Position numbers and translations under genes: made by a program. From positions 1 to 32,617 of the forward strand of contig JBLMYA010000100.1 of the NCBI GenBank assembly GCA_050258035.1: DNA of 32,617 nt, in the 5' to 3' direction. The notes under the pieces are model-generated. The model made no database searches, was not told the origin of the DNA, and saw only the letters and a program-made list of their open reading frames with translations. The DNA is from DATBLE01 sp050258035 (lineage in GTDB: Bacteria; Actinomycetota; Thermoleophilia; Gaiellales; Gaiellaceae). Positions 14,890 through 23,009 of the stretch are shown here, piece by piece. How positions within the stretch are numbered: position 1 is the first letter of the stretch; each line of letters opens with the position of its first letter.

Positions 14890-16200
14890 TTACTCGAGCG
14901 CGGCCGGAAGGAGCGCGACCACGTCGGAGGCGACCAGACCTCGCGCCGGCCCGAGGCGTGCGGCGACGTCGCATGCGACCGCCCCGGCGACTGCCGCCAT
15001 CCGCCCCTCCATCCCCTTCGCGAGGAACGCGCCGATCACTCCGGTCAGGACGTCGCCCGTCCCCGCGGTGGCAAGCGACGGAGGCCCCAGCGCGGCAACG
15101 AGCACACCGGCTCCGGGCGCGGCGACCAGCACATCCGCCCCCTTCAGGAGGCAGACGCAGCGGAACCGCTCGGCGGCCTCGCACGCCGCCGCCAGCCGGT
15201 GTGCGGCCACCCAGGCCGGGTCGCGGCCGAGGAGCCGGCCGAGCTCTCCCTCGTGCGGCGTGAGCACGGTCGGCGCCGAGCGCTCGAACGGCTCGAGCCC
15301 GAACAGCGCGTCAGCATCGACCACCGCAGGCAAGACGGTCTCCTCCAGCAGCCGCCGGACAAGGGCCTGCCTGTGGTCCGACCGGCCGAGCCCGGGCCCG
15401 ATCGCGAGCGCGTGGTGCTTCGCGACCGCCTCCGGCGCCTCCTCGAGCGGTCGCTTCACCGCCTCGACGAGACGCCCCTCGAGCACGGGCAGCGCCTCGG
15501 CGGGGGCGCAGACCGTGACGTACCCCGCGTCGGCGCGGAAGGCCGCGGTGGCGGTCAGGCTGACCGCCCCGGTCATGCCGGGAGCCCCGCCGACGACGAG
15601 GAGCGCGCCCGCGGTGTACTTCGTGTCGGACGGGCGCTTGCGGGGGACGAGCGAGAGCACCTCGCGCATGACCAGCCGGTGCTGCGTCTCGCGGTGTTCG
15701 AGTCCGATGTCGGCGACGACGACCTCGCCGGCGTTGAAGCGGCCGGGCGCAACCTCGAGCCCGACCTTGCGACCGTGCATGGTCACGGTCACGTCGGCAC
15801 GGACTGCGGCTCCGGCGATCTCGCCCGTGTCGGCGTCGATGCCCGACGGCAGGTCGACCGAGACGACCGGGACACGCGCTCCGTTGACCTCCTCGATCAG
15901 GCGGGCCGACTCGGGCCGCGGCTCGCCCCGGAAGCCGGTGCCGAACAGCGCGTCGATCAGAACGTCGCCGCTCGTGCTCTCTTTCGCAGTCCGGCCGGCG
16001 GCGCGCAGGACCTCGAGGGCGATCCGGCCGTCGCCTCCGTTGGCGCCGCCCCCGCACACCGCGCCGAACGCCTGCGCGTCGGGGAAGCGGCGGAGCGCCT
16101 CCTCTGCAACCGCCCGTCCCGCGCGTTCCATCATCGCCGGCACGTCGTGCCCCGCCTCGGCCGCCTTCATCTCCCCTGCCGTGTACAGGGGCTCAAGCAT
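14890..16200 (-). CDS. nnr: bifunctional NAD(P)H-hydrate epimerase / ADP-dependent dehydratase
   Basis: A 436-residue YjeF-type fusion that repairs damaged NAD(P)H. The N-terminal epimerase half (about 1-190) has GGGANGGDG (50-58), DALFGTGFRG (83-92) and DLPSGIDAD (116-124). The segment between residues 70 and 80 is short compared with E. coli, where some 25 further residues occur. The C-terminal ribokinase-like dehydratase half (about 195-430) has GPGLG, VLTPHEGEL, LLKGADVLVA and TAGTGDVLTG (378-387), with Asp383 as likely catalytic residue. ATG 16200 overlaps the acpS stop by 8 bp, the common actinobacterial order acpS-nnr-alr. Confidence 0.95.
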   Translation of the reverse strand: MLEPLYTAGEMKAAEAGHDVPAMMERAGRAVAEEALRRFPDAQAFGAVCGGGANGGDGRIALEVLRAAGRTAKESTSGDVLIDALFGTGFRGEPRPESARLIEEVNGARVPVVSVDLPSGIDADTGEIAGAAVRADVTVTMHGRKVGLEVAPGRFNAGEVVVADIGLEHRETQHRLVMREVLSLVPRKRPSDTKYTAGALLVVGGAPGMTGAVSLTATAAFRADAGYVTVCAPAEALPVLEGRLVEAVKRPLEEAPEAVAKHHALAIGPGLGRSDHRQALVRRLLEETVLPAVVDADALFGLEPFERSAPTVLTPHEGELGRLLGRDPAWVAAHRLAAACEAAERFRCVCLLKGADVLVAAPGAGVLVAALGPPSLATAGTGDVLTGVIGAFLAKGMEGRMAAVAGAVACDVAARLGPARGLVASDVVALLPAALE

Positions 16201-16555
16201 CGGCCACGCACACCGCCGCCGCGAGCTCGCGCGAGTGCGTCATCGACAGATCGAGGCTGCCCGCCCCGACCCGCTCGGCCCACGCGGCCACCCGGCCGGA
16301 CAGCCGAACCTGCGGCTTGGGCCGCCCGGCAATCTCGACGTCTCGCCACGCGAACGCCCGCGCGACGCCGAACCCGATCGCCTTCCCGACCGCCTCCTTG
16401 CCGGCGAAGCGGGCGGCGTAGTGCTGCGCAGGGTTCGGCCGCGAGTCGCAGTACGCCTGCTCCGCCGCAGTGAAGCAGCGCTCGCGAAACGACGGGTAGC
16501 GGTCGAGGGCGCGCCGGACACGCTGGATCTCGATCAGGTCGACACCGATCGTCAC
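16193..16555 (-). CDS. acpS: holo-[acyl-carrier-protein] synthase
   Basis: A 120-residue phosphopantetheinyl transferase that activates ACP with CoA. It has the two family signatures: GVDLIEIQRV with the Mg2+-binding Asp near the N-terminus, and FAGKEAVGKAIG with the second metal-binding Glu and the Lys; the C-terminal SMTHSRELAAAV strand is also typical. GTG 16555 overlaps the HAD gene's TGA (GTGA) and the stop overlaps nnr. Functionally it pairs with fabI elsewhere in the window. Confidence 0.95.
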   Translation of the reverse strand: MTIGVDLIEIQRVRRALDRYPSFRERCFTAAEQAYCDSRPNPAQHYAARFAGKEAVGKAIGFGVARAFAWRDVEIAGRPKPQVRLSGRVAAWAERVGAGSLDLSMTHSRELAAAVCVADA

Positions 16556-17328
16556 GGAGAGCGCTCCAGCCACTCGGGGAGGAACGCGATCGAGCTGATG
16601 ACCGCATCCGGGACGATCGTCGAGCGTTCGAGATCGTCGGGGCGGAACTTCCCCGTCCGCACGAGAACCGTCCGGAGCCCGTAGCGCTGCGCGCCTGCGA
16701 TGTCCGAGTCGAGGTCGTCGCCGACCATCCATGTCAGCTCGGGCTCGGCGTCGAGCGCCTGGAGGGCTGCCTCGAAGTACGCAGGGCTCGGCTTGCCGAG
16801 CACGGTCGCCTCGACCCCGGATGCGTACTCGAGGCCGGCGACGAAGGCGCCGGAGTCGAGCAGCGGGCCGCGCGACGTCTGCCACCAGCGGTTCTTGTGC
16901 AGGCAGTAGAGCTCGGCCCCGAACTCGAGCTCGGCGAACGCGCGGGCGAGGTTCATGTAGCTGAACACGCGCCCGGTCTCCTCGGTCTCGTCGGCGCCGC
17001 CCAGGAGCACCGCCTCCGCACCCTCGCCGACCAGCTCGATCCCCTCCAGATCGGACACCAGAGCAGCCATCACGAGCGCGAGCACCCGGCGACCCGCGAG
17101 GGCGTGCGCCGCGGACGATGCGGTCGTCTGGAGCTCGGAGTCGTCGAGCTCGATCCCGAGAGCGCGCAGCTCGTCGGCGATGGCGCTCCGCGGCCTGGTC
17201 GTGTTGTTCGATACGAAACGCAGCCGGTGCCCGGCCAGGCGCAGCTCCGCGATCGCCTCCCGCGCCCCGGGCAGCGGCGCCCCGGATACGTGGAGGACTC
17301 CGTCGACGTCGAGCAGAATGGCCGCCAT
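16552..17328 (-). CDS. HAD-superfamily (class IIA, NagD-like) phosphatase
   Basis: A 258-residue haloacid-dehalogenase-type hydrolase. Motif I is LLDVDGVLH (nucleophile Asp7, general acid Asp9), motif II SNNT, the motif III Lys is in LGKPSP, and motif IV MVGDDLDSDI supplies Mg2+ ligands. The inserted cap between motifs II and III is of C2 type, as in NagD and p-nitrophenyl phosphatase relatives. Substrate unknown: a sugar or nucleotide phosphate is possible. It heads the operon leading to acpS, with TAGACT 8 bp before its ATG, and is divergent from arfB. Confidence 0.92.
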   Translation of the reverse strand: MAAILLDVDGVLHVSGAPLPGAREAIAELRLAGHRLRFVSNNTTRPRSAIADELRALGIELDDSELQTTASSAAHALAGRRVLALVMAALVSDLEGIELVGEGAEAVLLGGADETEETGRVFSYMNLARAFAELEFGAELYCLHKNRWWQTSRGPLLDSGAFVAGLEYASGVEATVLGKPSPAYFEAALQALDAEPELTWMVGDDLDSDIAGAQRYGLRTVLVRTGKFRPDDLERSTIVPDAVISSIAFLPEWLERSP

Positions 17329-17336
17329 GTCCGGCG

Positions 17337-17346
17337 AGTCTATTCT
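17337..17346. promoter_or_regulatory. overlapping bidirectional -10 elements (HAD operon / arfB)
   Basis: AGTCTA (17337-17342) is TAGACT on the minus strand, 8 bp from the ATG at 17328. TATTCT (17341-17346) on the plus strand is 6 bp from the GTG at 17353. The boxes share the bases TA, so the two polymerases would compete for one 10-bp site. Confidence 0.5.
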
Positions 17347-17352
17347 GACCGC

Positions 17353-17805
17353 GTGGCTACGCCACGCGAGTCAGGGCACCGACCGCACGAAGACGAACCC
17401 GCAGCGGCCGGCTTTCGCGTCACCCGCTCCGTGAGCCTGCCCGTGGAGGAGATCGAGCTGCGGTTCTCCCGCTCGAGCGGCCCGGGGGGACAACACGCGC
17501 AGCGGACCGAGAGCCGCGTCGAGGCAATCTTCGACGTCGAGGCGTCGTCGGCGCTGACGGAGGCGCAGAAGCGCCGCGTGATCGCCAAGGCGGGGCCGGT
17601 CCTCCGCACCGTCGCGCAGGACGAGCGAAGCCAGTGGCGGAACCGCGAGCTGGCCGTCGAGCGGCTCGTCGAGGCCCTCCGCCGAGCGCTCGCAGTGCAG
17701 CGAAAGCGACGGCCGACCGCACCGACCGCGGCGGCACGCGAGCGCCGCCTCGAGCAGAAGCGGCGTCGCTCCGAGACGAAGCGACTGCGCCGGCCACCCA
17801 GGTAA
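17353..17805 (+). CDS. arfB: alternative ribosome-rescue factor / peptidyl-tRNA hydrolase (ArfB-like)
   Basis: A 150-residue class-I release-factor-like protein lacking stop-codon-recognition domains. The catalytic GGQ lies in RSSGPGGQHAQRTESRVEA, and a long basic tail (RERRLEQKRRRSETKRLRR) matches the ArfB tail that enters the empty mRNA channel of stalled ribosomes. The two residues after GGQH are Ala-Gln where most homologues have Val-Asn. The GTG at 17353 gives a 22-residue extension before the usual first strand; a GTG at 17431 is the alternative. I prefer 17353 because TATTCT lies 6 bp upstream. Confidence 0.9.
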   Translation: MATPRESGHRPHEDEPAAAGFRVTRSVSLPVEEIELRFSRSSGPGGQHAQRTESRVEAIFDVEASSALTEAQKRRVIAKAGPVLRTVAQDERSQWRNRELAVERLVEALRRALAVQRKRRPTAPTAAARERRLEQKRRRSETKRLRRPPR

Positions 17806-17845
17806 GGGGTGTGTAAGAACCGGCCGTTCCAGGGAATGGCGTCGC

Positions 17846-17874
17846 TACTCTTTCTCGACCCCGACCGAAGGGAG
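17846..17874 (+). promoter_or_regulatory. -10-like box and ribosome binding site of the glycoside hydrolase gene
   Basis: TACTCT (17846-17851) is a plausible -10, and AAGGGAG (17868-17874), nine bases before the ATG at 17884, is a clear Shine-Dalgarno sequence. Unlike many neighbours this gene therefore seems to have a normal leader. Confidence 0.4.
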
Positions 17875-17883
17875 CATCAGCCC

Positions 17884-19320
17884 ATGCGTCTGCGTCTGTT
17901 CCTCGTTGTCGCTGCCTGCGCGACAGCCGTCCTCTTCCCGGTCAGCGCCTCCGCGCAGCCGCGCATGATGATCGGATTCCAGGACGACCCGAGCCTGCGG
18001 TGGCGTGACGACCGGCTCGCCGTCTTCGACCTCGCCGAGCAGGCGAACGCGGGCATCGTCCGAACGACGGTCTACTGGTCGAGGATCGCGCAGACGCGCC
18101 CTGCGAACGGGGCGAATCCGTTCGACCCCGCCTACCGCTTCGACGATCTCGACGAGTTCGTCCGCAACGCCGAGCTGCGGGGAATGGACGTCATGCTGAC
18201 GATCTGGGGGACTCCGTCATGGGCGAACGGCGGCAAGGGGCAGAACTTCGCGCCGACGAACACCTCCACCCTCCAGAACTTCGCCCGCGCGCTCGCGTCC
18301 CGCTATTCGGGCCGGTACACGGGCTATCCCTTCGTCAAGTACTACACCGTCTGGAACGAGTCGAACCTCGGCCAGTTCCTCTCCCCGCAGTACACCAGCA
18401 AGGGCAAACCGGCGGCACCCGCGATCTACGCCAGGCTGTACCGCGCGGCCTACGCGGGCATCAAGCTCGGCAACAAGCTCGCCCTGGTCGGAACCGGCGA
18501 GACCTCGGCACGCGGCCGCGACCACTTCCTCGGGAAGAAGGGGACTCAGGAGACCGAGTCACCGGGCAAGTTCGCCGAGCTGCTCTCGAAGCAGAAGCCG
18601 CTGATCAAGTTCGATGCCTGGTCGCACCACCCCTACCCGGTCGCGATCAACGGGAAGCCGCTCGCGAACGTCCGCTGGCCCAACGTGACGCTGAAGCAGA
18701 TGCCGCGGTTCGAGGACTCGCTCAGCACGTGGTTCAAGAAGAAGGACCTGCCGATGTGGATCACCGAGTACGCGCATCAGACGAGGCCGCCTCAGCCGAA
18801 GGGCGTGACGTACGCGCAGCAGGCCGCGTACGTCAGGCAGGCGCTCAACTACGCCGCGAGAGATCCGCGCATCCAGATGTTCATCTGGTTCATCCTCCGC
18901 GACGATCCCACGAGCGCATGGCAGAGCGGCCTCGTGCAGCGCAACGGAACGAAGAAGCCGGCGTTTGCCACGTTCGCCAGCGTCGCCAAGCCGCTCGACG
19001 GCCGCAACCCCGAGTACACGGTCAAATCCGGGATCGCCAGCCCGACCGTGTCGTTCTCGGCGATGGAGCTCTACTCCCGCTCCGGCGCAGGCGCGAATGT
19101 CGGCCTGACCATCGCGATCTACGACAACGGCGAGCTTCAGAAGACCGCCCAACGGCTCTCGCAAATCGGAGTCGACGGCTGGATCACGTTCGACGTCCCA
19201 CTGAAGCGCCCGACCCAGAGGAGACACACCTACCAGGTGACGATCGCCGCCGTCGACAACAACGGCAACCGGGTCGACAGGCAGGTCGTGATCCAGACGC
19301 TCGCGACGTCCCAGAAGTAA
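17884..19320 (+). CDS. secreted clan GH-A glycoside hydrolase-like protein
   Basis: A 478-residue exported protein: signal peptide MRLRLFLVVAACATAVLFPV with cleavage likely after SASA, then a (beta/alpha)8-type domain to about residue 370 and a beta-sandwich-like C-terminal domain. Clan-A hallmarks are the acid/base Glu159 in TVWNESN and the nucleophile Glu295 in MWITEYAH. This resembles GH5/GH39-type enzymes; the polysaccharide substrate cannot be named. It is an isolated gene with its own RBS, closed by a long hairpin. Confidence 0.85.
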   Translation: MRLRLFLVVAACATAVLFPVSASAQPRMMIGFQDDPSLRWRDDRLAVFDLAEQANAGIVRTTVYWSRIAQTRPANGANPFDPAYRFDDLDEFVRNAELRGMDVMLTIWGTPSWANGGKGQNFAPTNTSTLQNFARALASRYSGRYTGYPFVKYYTVWNESNLGQFLSPQYTSKGKPAAPAIYARLYRAAYAGIKLGNKLALVGTGETSARGRDHFLGKKGTQETESPGKFAELLSKQKPLIKFDAWSHHPYPVAINGKPLANVRWPNVTLKQMPRFEDSLSTWFKKKDLPMWITEYAHQTRPPQPKGVTYAQQAAYVRQALNYAARDPRIQMFIWFILRDDPTSAWQSGLVQRNGTKKPAFATFASVAKPLDGRNPEYTVKSGIASPTVSFSAMELYSRSGAGANVGLTIAIYDNGELQKTAQRLSQIGVDGWITFDVPLKRPTQRRHTYQVTIAAVDNNGNRVDRQVVIQTLATSQK

Positions 19321-19332
19321 GCCCCTTGCCGG

Positions 19333-19372
19333 CCGCCGGAAGTCCGCCGCCGATCCGGCGGGCTTCCGGCGG
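19333..19372. terminator. 17-bp stem hairpin between convergent genes
   Basis: Bases 19333-19349 pair with 19356-19372 (17 pairs, one G-U) around the loop CCGATC. It lies in the 58-bp gap between the glycoside hydrolase stop (19320) and the glmS stop (19379), so it can end both transcripts. No T-tract follows on either strand, as is common for hairpins in GC-rich actinobacteria. Confidence 0.7.
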
Positions 19373-19378
19373 AGGAGC

Positions 19379-21205
19379 TCATTCCACGGTGACGGTCTTC
19401 GCGAGATTCCTCGGCTGATCGACGTTCAGGCCGCGGAGTCGCGCGATCCGGTACGCGAGGAGCTGGAGCGGGACGACCGCGAGTGCCGCCTGGAGGAAGT
19501 TCGGTGTCTTCGGGACGTAGATGACGTCGTCCGCGTGGTGCTGGATGTCCTCGTTGCCGTCGGTGGCGATGGCGATCACCTTGGCGCCGCGGGCCCGGGT
19601 CTCCTGGATGTTGGAGACGATCTTGTCGTAGACGTGGATGTCGGTCGCGACGACCACGACGGGCGTCCCCTCGTCGAGGCGCGCGATCGGCCCGTGCTTC
19701 ATCTCGCCGGCCGAGTACGCATCGGTCGGGATGTACGAGATCTCCTTCAGCTTGAGCGCGCCCTCGAGCGCGACCGGCAGCCCGATGTGACGGCCCAGGT
19801 AGAGGAAGAACGGCCGGTCGTGGTACCGCTGCGCGATGTCGTCGATCGGGTGGTCGCCGGCGAGGAAGTCGGCGATCTTGTCCGGCAGCTCGTGGAGCCG
19901 GTCGAGGATGAAGTCGATCTGTCCCTGGGGCAGCGTCCGCCGCACCTCGGCGAACTTCAGCGCCAGCAGTGACAGGAGGGCGACCTGGGCGGTGAAGGTC
20001 TTCGAGGCGGCGACGCCGATCTCGAGCCCGCAGCGCGTGTAGAGGACGCTCTCCGCCTCCCGCGTGATCTGCGTGCCCATCAGGTTCGTGATCGCGAGCG
20101 TGCGCGCACCGCACTCGCGCGCGAGCTTCATCGCGTTCACCGTGTCGCGCGTCTCCCCCGACTGCGAGATCCCGATCACCAGCGTGTCCTTCGTCAACAC
20201 CGGGTTCCGGTAGATCCATTCGCTGGCGATGTCGGGCTCGACCGGCAGCCGCGCCCACTCCTCGACGATGTACCGCCCGACGACGCCCGCGTGGTACGCG
20301 GTGCCGCAGGCGACGATGACGATCCGGCGGAGGTTCTGGATCTCGAGCTCGGTGAGAGCAAGCTCCTCGAGGATCAGGTGGTGGCCGCGGACCCGGTCGC
20401 CGATCGTCTCGCGCACGGCCGACGGCTGCTCGTAGATCTCTTTGAGCATGAACGTCTCGAACCCCTGCTTCTCGGCGCTCTCGTCGTCCCAGTCGATCTC
20501 GGTCACCTCCGGCTGCGCCGGCTCACCCTCGAGGCAGTGGAAGGTCGCTCCCTCGGGCTTGAGCTCGACGACCTGGTGGTCGTCGATGAACTGGACGCGG
20601 CGCGTCTCCGGCAGGAATGCGGCGATCGAGGAGGCAAGGAACATCTCCCCCTGGCCGACACCCACGACGAGCGGGGTCTGGCACCGTGCGCCGACGAGGG
20701 TGCCCGGGTGGTCGCGGTGCACGGCGACGATCGAGAAGTGCCCTTCGAGCTGCTCGTAGGCGGTGCGGAAGGCGGCGACGAGGTCGCCCGTGTAGTGGCG
20801 CTCGATCAGGTGCGCGACCACCTCGGCGTCGGTCTCGGACGAGAACACGTGTCCGTCGCGAGCGAGCGAGTCCCGCAACTCCCGGTAGTTCTCGACGATC
20901 CCGTTGAGGACGACCGACATCGCGGCGTCCTCGCAGCCGGTCAGGGGGTGGGCGTTCTCCAGAGACACACGGCCGTGGGTCGCCCAGCGCGTGTGGCCGA
21001 CGCCGGTCGTCGCGCTCGAGCGGCGCGACTCGGCTGCCCGCTTCAGCTTCTGGAGGTTCCCGACCGCGCGGACGTACTCGAGTCCGCCGGGCTCCAGGAG
21101 GGCCAGCCCGGCCGAGTCGTAGCCGCGGTACTCCAGTCGCTCGAGCCCCTGGAGGAGGAGCGGCTTGCACGTCCGTTCCCCGACGTATCCGATGATCCCG
21201 CACAC
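19379..21205 (-). CDS. glmS: glutamine--fructose-6-phosphate aminotransferase (isomerizing)
   Basis: A 608-residue GlmS, which makes glucosamine-6-phosphate for cell-wall synthesis. The GTG start is followed at once by the nucleophile Cys2 in CGIIGYVG (Ntn glutaminase, about 1-230); two SIS domains follow with GTAYHAGVVGRYIVEE, IGISQSGETRDT and ASKTFTAQ, and the C-terminus ends LAKTVTVE as in most homologues. A strong GGGAGGAGAG precedes the GTG. It lies downstream of glmM with a 90-bp gap. Confidence 0.97.
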   Translation of the reverse strand: MCGIIGYVGERTCKPLLLQGLERLEYRGYDSAGLALLEPGGLEYVRAVGNLQKLKRAAESRRSSATTGVGHTRWATHGRVSLENAHPLTGCEDAAMSVVLNGIVENYRELRDSLARDGHVFSSETDAEVVAHLIERHYTGDLVAAFRTAYEQLEGHFSIVAVHRDHPGTLVGARCQTPLVVGVGQGEMFLASSIAAFLPETRRVQFIDDHQVVELKPEGATFHCLEGEPAQPEVTEIDWDDESAEKQGFETFMLKEIYEQPSAVRETIGDRVRGHHLILEELALTELEIQNLRRIVIVACGTAYHAGVVGRYIVEEWARLPVEPDIASEWIYRNPVLTKDTLVIGISQSGETRDTVNAMKLARECGARTLAITNLMGTQITREAESVLYTRCGLEIGVAASKTFTAQVALLSLLALKFAEVRRTLPQGQIDFILDRLHELPDKIADFLAGDHPIDDIAQRYHDRPFFLYLGRHIGLPVALEGALKLKEISYIPTDAYSAGEMKHGPIARLDEGTPVVVVATDIHVYDKIVSNIQETRARGAKVIAIATDGNEDIQHHADDVIYVPKTPNFLQAALAVVPLQLLAYRIARLRGLNVDQPRNLAKTVTVE

Positions 21206-21295
21206 GTGGCTCTCCTCCCAGCTATCGGCAAAACGACCTGGAAAACCCAGCAACGCGAAAAGCCCGGCCTTGTCGCCGCCCCGGCGTCGGGACGG
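21206..21295 (-). promoter_or_regulatory. glmM-glmS intergenic leader with RBS
   Basis: This 90-bp gap is AT-richer than its neighbours. On the minus strand it holds TTTTCC and GATAGCT as possible -35/-10 elements and the Shine-Dalgarno GGGAGGAG about 7 bases before glmS. I see no glmS ribozyme core, and 90 bases is too short for one of the usual size. Confidence 0.35.
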
Positions 21296-22564
21296 TCAGC
21301 CGAGCTCTTGCTGCACGAGCGCGGAGATGCTAGCACAGAGCTCCGCCGCTTCATCGTCCGTCTCGGCCTCGGCGAGCACTCGGATCACCCGCTCGGTGCC
21401 GGAGGGCCGCACCAGCACTCGCCCCCGGCCGGACAGCCTGCGGTTGACGCGGTCGACCTCGTGTCGCAGCACGTCACTCAGCTCACGGCTCCGGACGGCG
21501 ACGTTCTGCTTCGCCTGCGGATAACGGTCCATCACCGCGGCGGCCTCGGTCAGGGTGCGGCCGCGAAGGGCGCTGCAGAGGAGGAGGGCGGCGACGAGGC
21601 CGTCGCCGCTGACGTGGCCGTCGAGGTAGATGAGGTGGCCCGACTGCTCGCCGCCGAGGATGCCTCCCTCCCGCTTCAGCGCCTCGAGCACGTAGCGGTC
21701 GCCGACGTCCGTGGTGACCACGCGAATCCCGCGCTCGATCATCAGCCGGTGGAAGCCCAGGTTCGCCATCGTCGTGACGGCGACGAGGTCGACACCGAGA
21801 TCGAGGGCGAGCACGGCGACGATCTGGTCGCCGTCGAGGGGCTCTCCGTTGCCGTCGACGGCGAGCATGCGGTCGCCGTCGCCGTCGAAGGCGACGCCGA
21901 GGTCGAGCTGCTCGTCGAGAACGAGCTGCCGCAACGCGCGCAGGTCGGTGGCACCGCAGCCGACGTTGATGTTGGTGCCGTCGGGATCGACGCCGATCGA
22001 GACCACGTCGGCACCCAGCTCCTCGAACGCCTGGGGGGCGATTCGCCAGTACGCGCCGTTGGCGCAGTCGACGCCGATCCGGAGTCCGCTGAGGTCGGTC
22101 CCGAACCGGTCCAGGACGTGTGTGCGGTAGCTGTCGACCGCGACCTCGAGATTGTCGATCCGACCCCGCTCGGGCTCGCGCGGCGGAGCGTCGAGCAGCG
22201 TCTCGATCGCCTCTTCGTCGGCGTCCGCAAGCTTGCTCCCGTCCTTTGTGAACAGCTTGATCCCGTTGTACTCGGGCGGGTTGTGGGAGGCAGAGACCAC
22301 CGCCCCGAGGTCCATCGCCAGGAGCGCGACTGCCGGCGTAGGCAGGACGCCGGCGAGAACGGCGTGACCGCCTGCGGAGGCGACGCCGCTCGCGAACGCC
22401 TGCTCCAGCTGGGGGCCGCTTCCGCGAGTGTCCCGGCCGATCAGGACCGCCCCGCCGCCCGCCCAGAGGGTGGCGGCACGACCGAGCCGCTCGACGAGCT
22501 CCAGGGTCAGGTCCTCCCCGACTACGCCCCTCACGCCATCGGTCCCGAAGTACTTGCGTCCCAT
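21296..22564 (-). CDS. glmM: phosphoglucosamine mutase
   Basis: A 422-residue alpha-D-phosphohexomutase that converts glucosamine-6-phosphate to the 1-phosphate, directly after the GlmS step. The N-terminus KYFGTDGVRG, the phospho-Ser loop VSASHNPPEYNGIK (Ser93 the phosphorylated residue), the metal loop DGDGDR, the sugar-binding GEQSGH and the phosphate-binding RPSGTE are all present. It is about 20 residues shorter than typical. A TAGGCT box lies 11 bp before the ATG. Confidence 0.97.
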   Translation of the reverse strand: MGRKYFGTDGVRGVVGEDLTLELVERLGRAATLWAGGGAVLIGRDTRGSGPQLEQAFASGVASAGGHAVLAGVLPTPAVALLAMDLGAVVSASHNPPEYNGIKLFTKDGSKLADADEEAIETLLDAPPREPERGRIDNLEVAVDSYRTHVLDRFGTDLSGLRIGVDCANGAYWRIAPQAFEELGADVVSIGVDPDGTNINVGCGATDLRALRQLVLDEQLDLGVAFDGDGDRMLAVDGNGEPLDGDQIVAVLALDLGVDLVAVTTMANLGFHRLMIERGIRVVTTDVGDRYVLEALKREGGILGGEQSGHLIYLDGHVSGDGLVAALLLCSALRGRTLTEAAAVMDRYPQAKQNVAVRSRELSDVLRHEVDRVNRRLSGRGRVLVRPSGTERVIRVLAEAETDDEAAELCASISALVQQELG

Positions 22565-22569
22565 GAACG

Positions 22570-22595
22570 TTCGCGAGCCTATGCAGACTCGCGAA
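22570..22595. promoter_or_regulatory. inverted repeat around the glmM promoter
   Basis: TTCGCGAG (22570-22577) and CTCGCGAA (22588-22595) form an 8-bp inverted repeat with a 10-base centre holding part of the candidate -10 (TAGGCT on the minus strand, 22576-22581). It could be an operator or part of the rpsI terminator region. Confidence 0.35.
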
Positions 22596-22622
22596 GCGCT
22601 GAAAGCGGAGCTCTCAGCGCTT
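22594..22622 (-). terminator. hairpin at the 3' end of rpsI
   Basis: AAGCGCTGA (22594-22602) pairs with TCAGCGCTT (22614-22622) over nine bases with an 11-base loop; the arm includes the rpsI stop codon. It probably ends or attenuates the rplM-rpsI transcript before glmM. Confidence 0.45.
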
Positions 22623-23009
22623 ACTGAACTGCGGCGCCTTGCGGGCCTTGTGCAAGCCGGCCTTCTTCCGCTCGACGATCCGCGAGTCGCGGGCGAGGAA
22701 GCCCTCGCGCTTGAGCACCGTGCGGAGCTCCGGGTCGGCCTCGACGAGCGCGCGGGCGATCCCGTGGCGGACGGCTCCCGCCTGTCCGGAAGGCCCGCCT
22801 CCGTGCACGCGCACCCGAAGGTCGTAGGTGCCTTCGAGCCCGGTGACGCGGAGCGGCGCGAGCACCTGGTTGCGATGTGCGAGGCGCGGAAAGTAGTCCT
22901 CGAGCGGCCGGCCGTTGAACCAGGTGGCTCCGTCGCCGGGGCGGAGGATCACGCGCGCGACCGACGTCTTGCGCTTGCCGGTGCCGCGGTAGGTGGCGAG
23001 CTCGCTCAT
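22614..23009 (-). CDS. rpsI: 30S ribosomal protein S9
   Basis: A 131-residue uS9: YRGTGKRKTSVARVILRPG near the start, the central GGGPSGQAGAVRHGIARAL, and the C-terminal KKAGLHKARKAPQFSKR tail, whose last Lys-Arg reaches the P-site tRNA. The ATG overlaps the rplM stop (ATGA), so the pair is translated in a coupled way, the usual order. Confidence 0.98.
   Translation of the reverse strand: MSELATYRGTGKRKTSVARVILRPGDGATWFNGRPLEDYFPRLAHRNQVLAPLRVTGLEGTYDLRVRVHGGGPSGQAGAVRHGIARALVEADPELRTVLKREGFLARDSRIVERKKAGLHKARKAPQFSKR

Noticed and set aside
12890..16684. Plus-strand frame of over 1200 codons opposite the alr-nnr operon
   Set aside because: It is Ser/Arg/Pro-rich and antisense to recognisable enzymes.
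21206..21295. glmS ribozyme in the glmS leader
   Set aside because: The gap is too short and no ribozyme core was recognised; the class is mostly found in Firmicutes.
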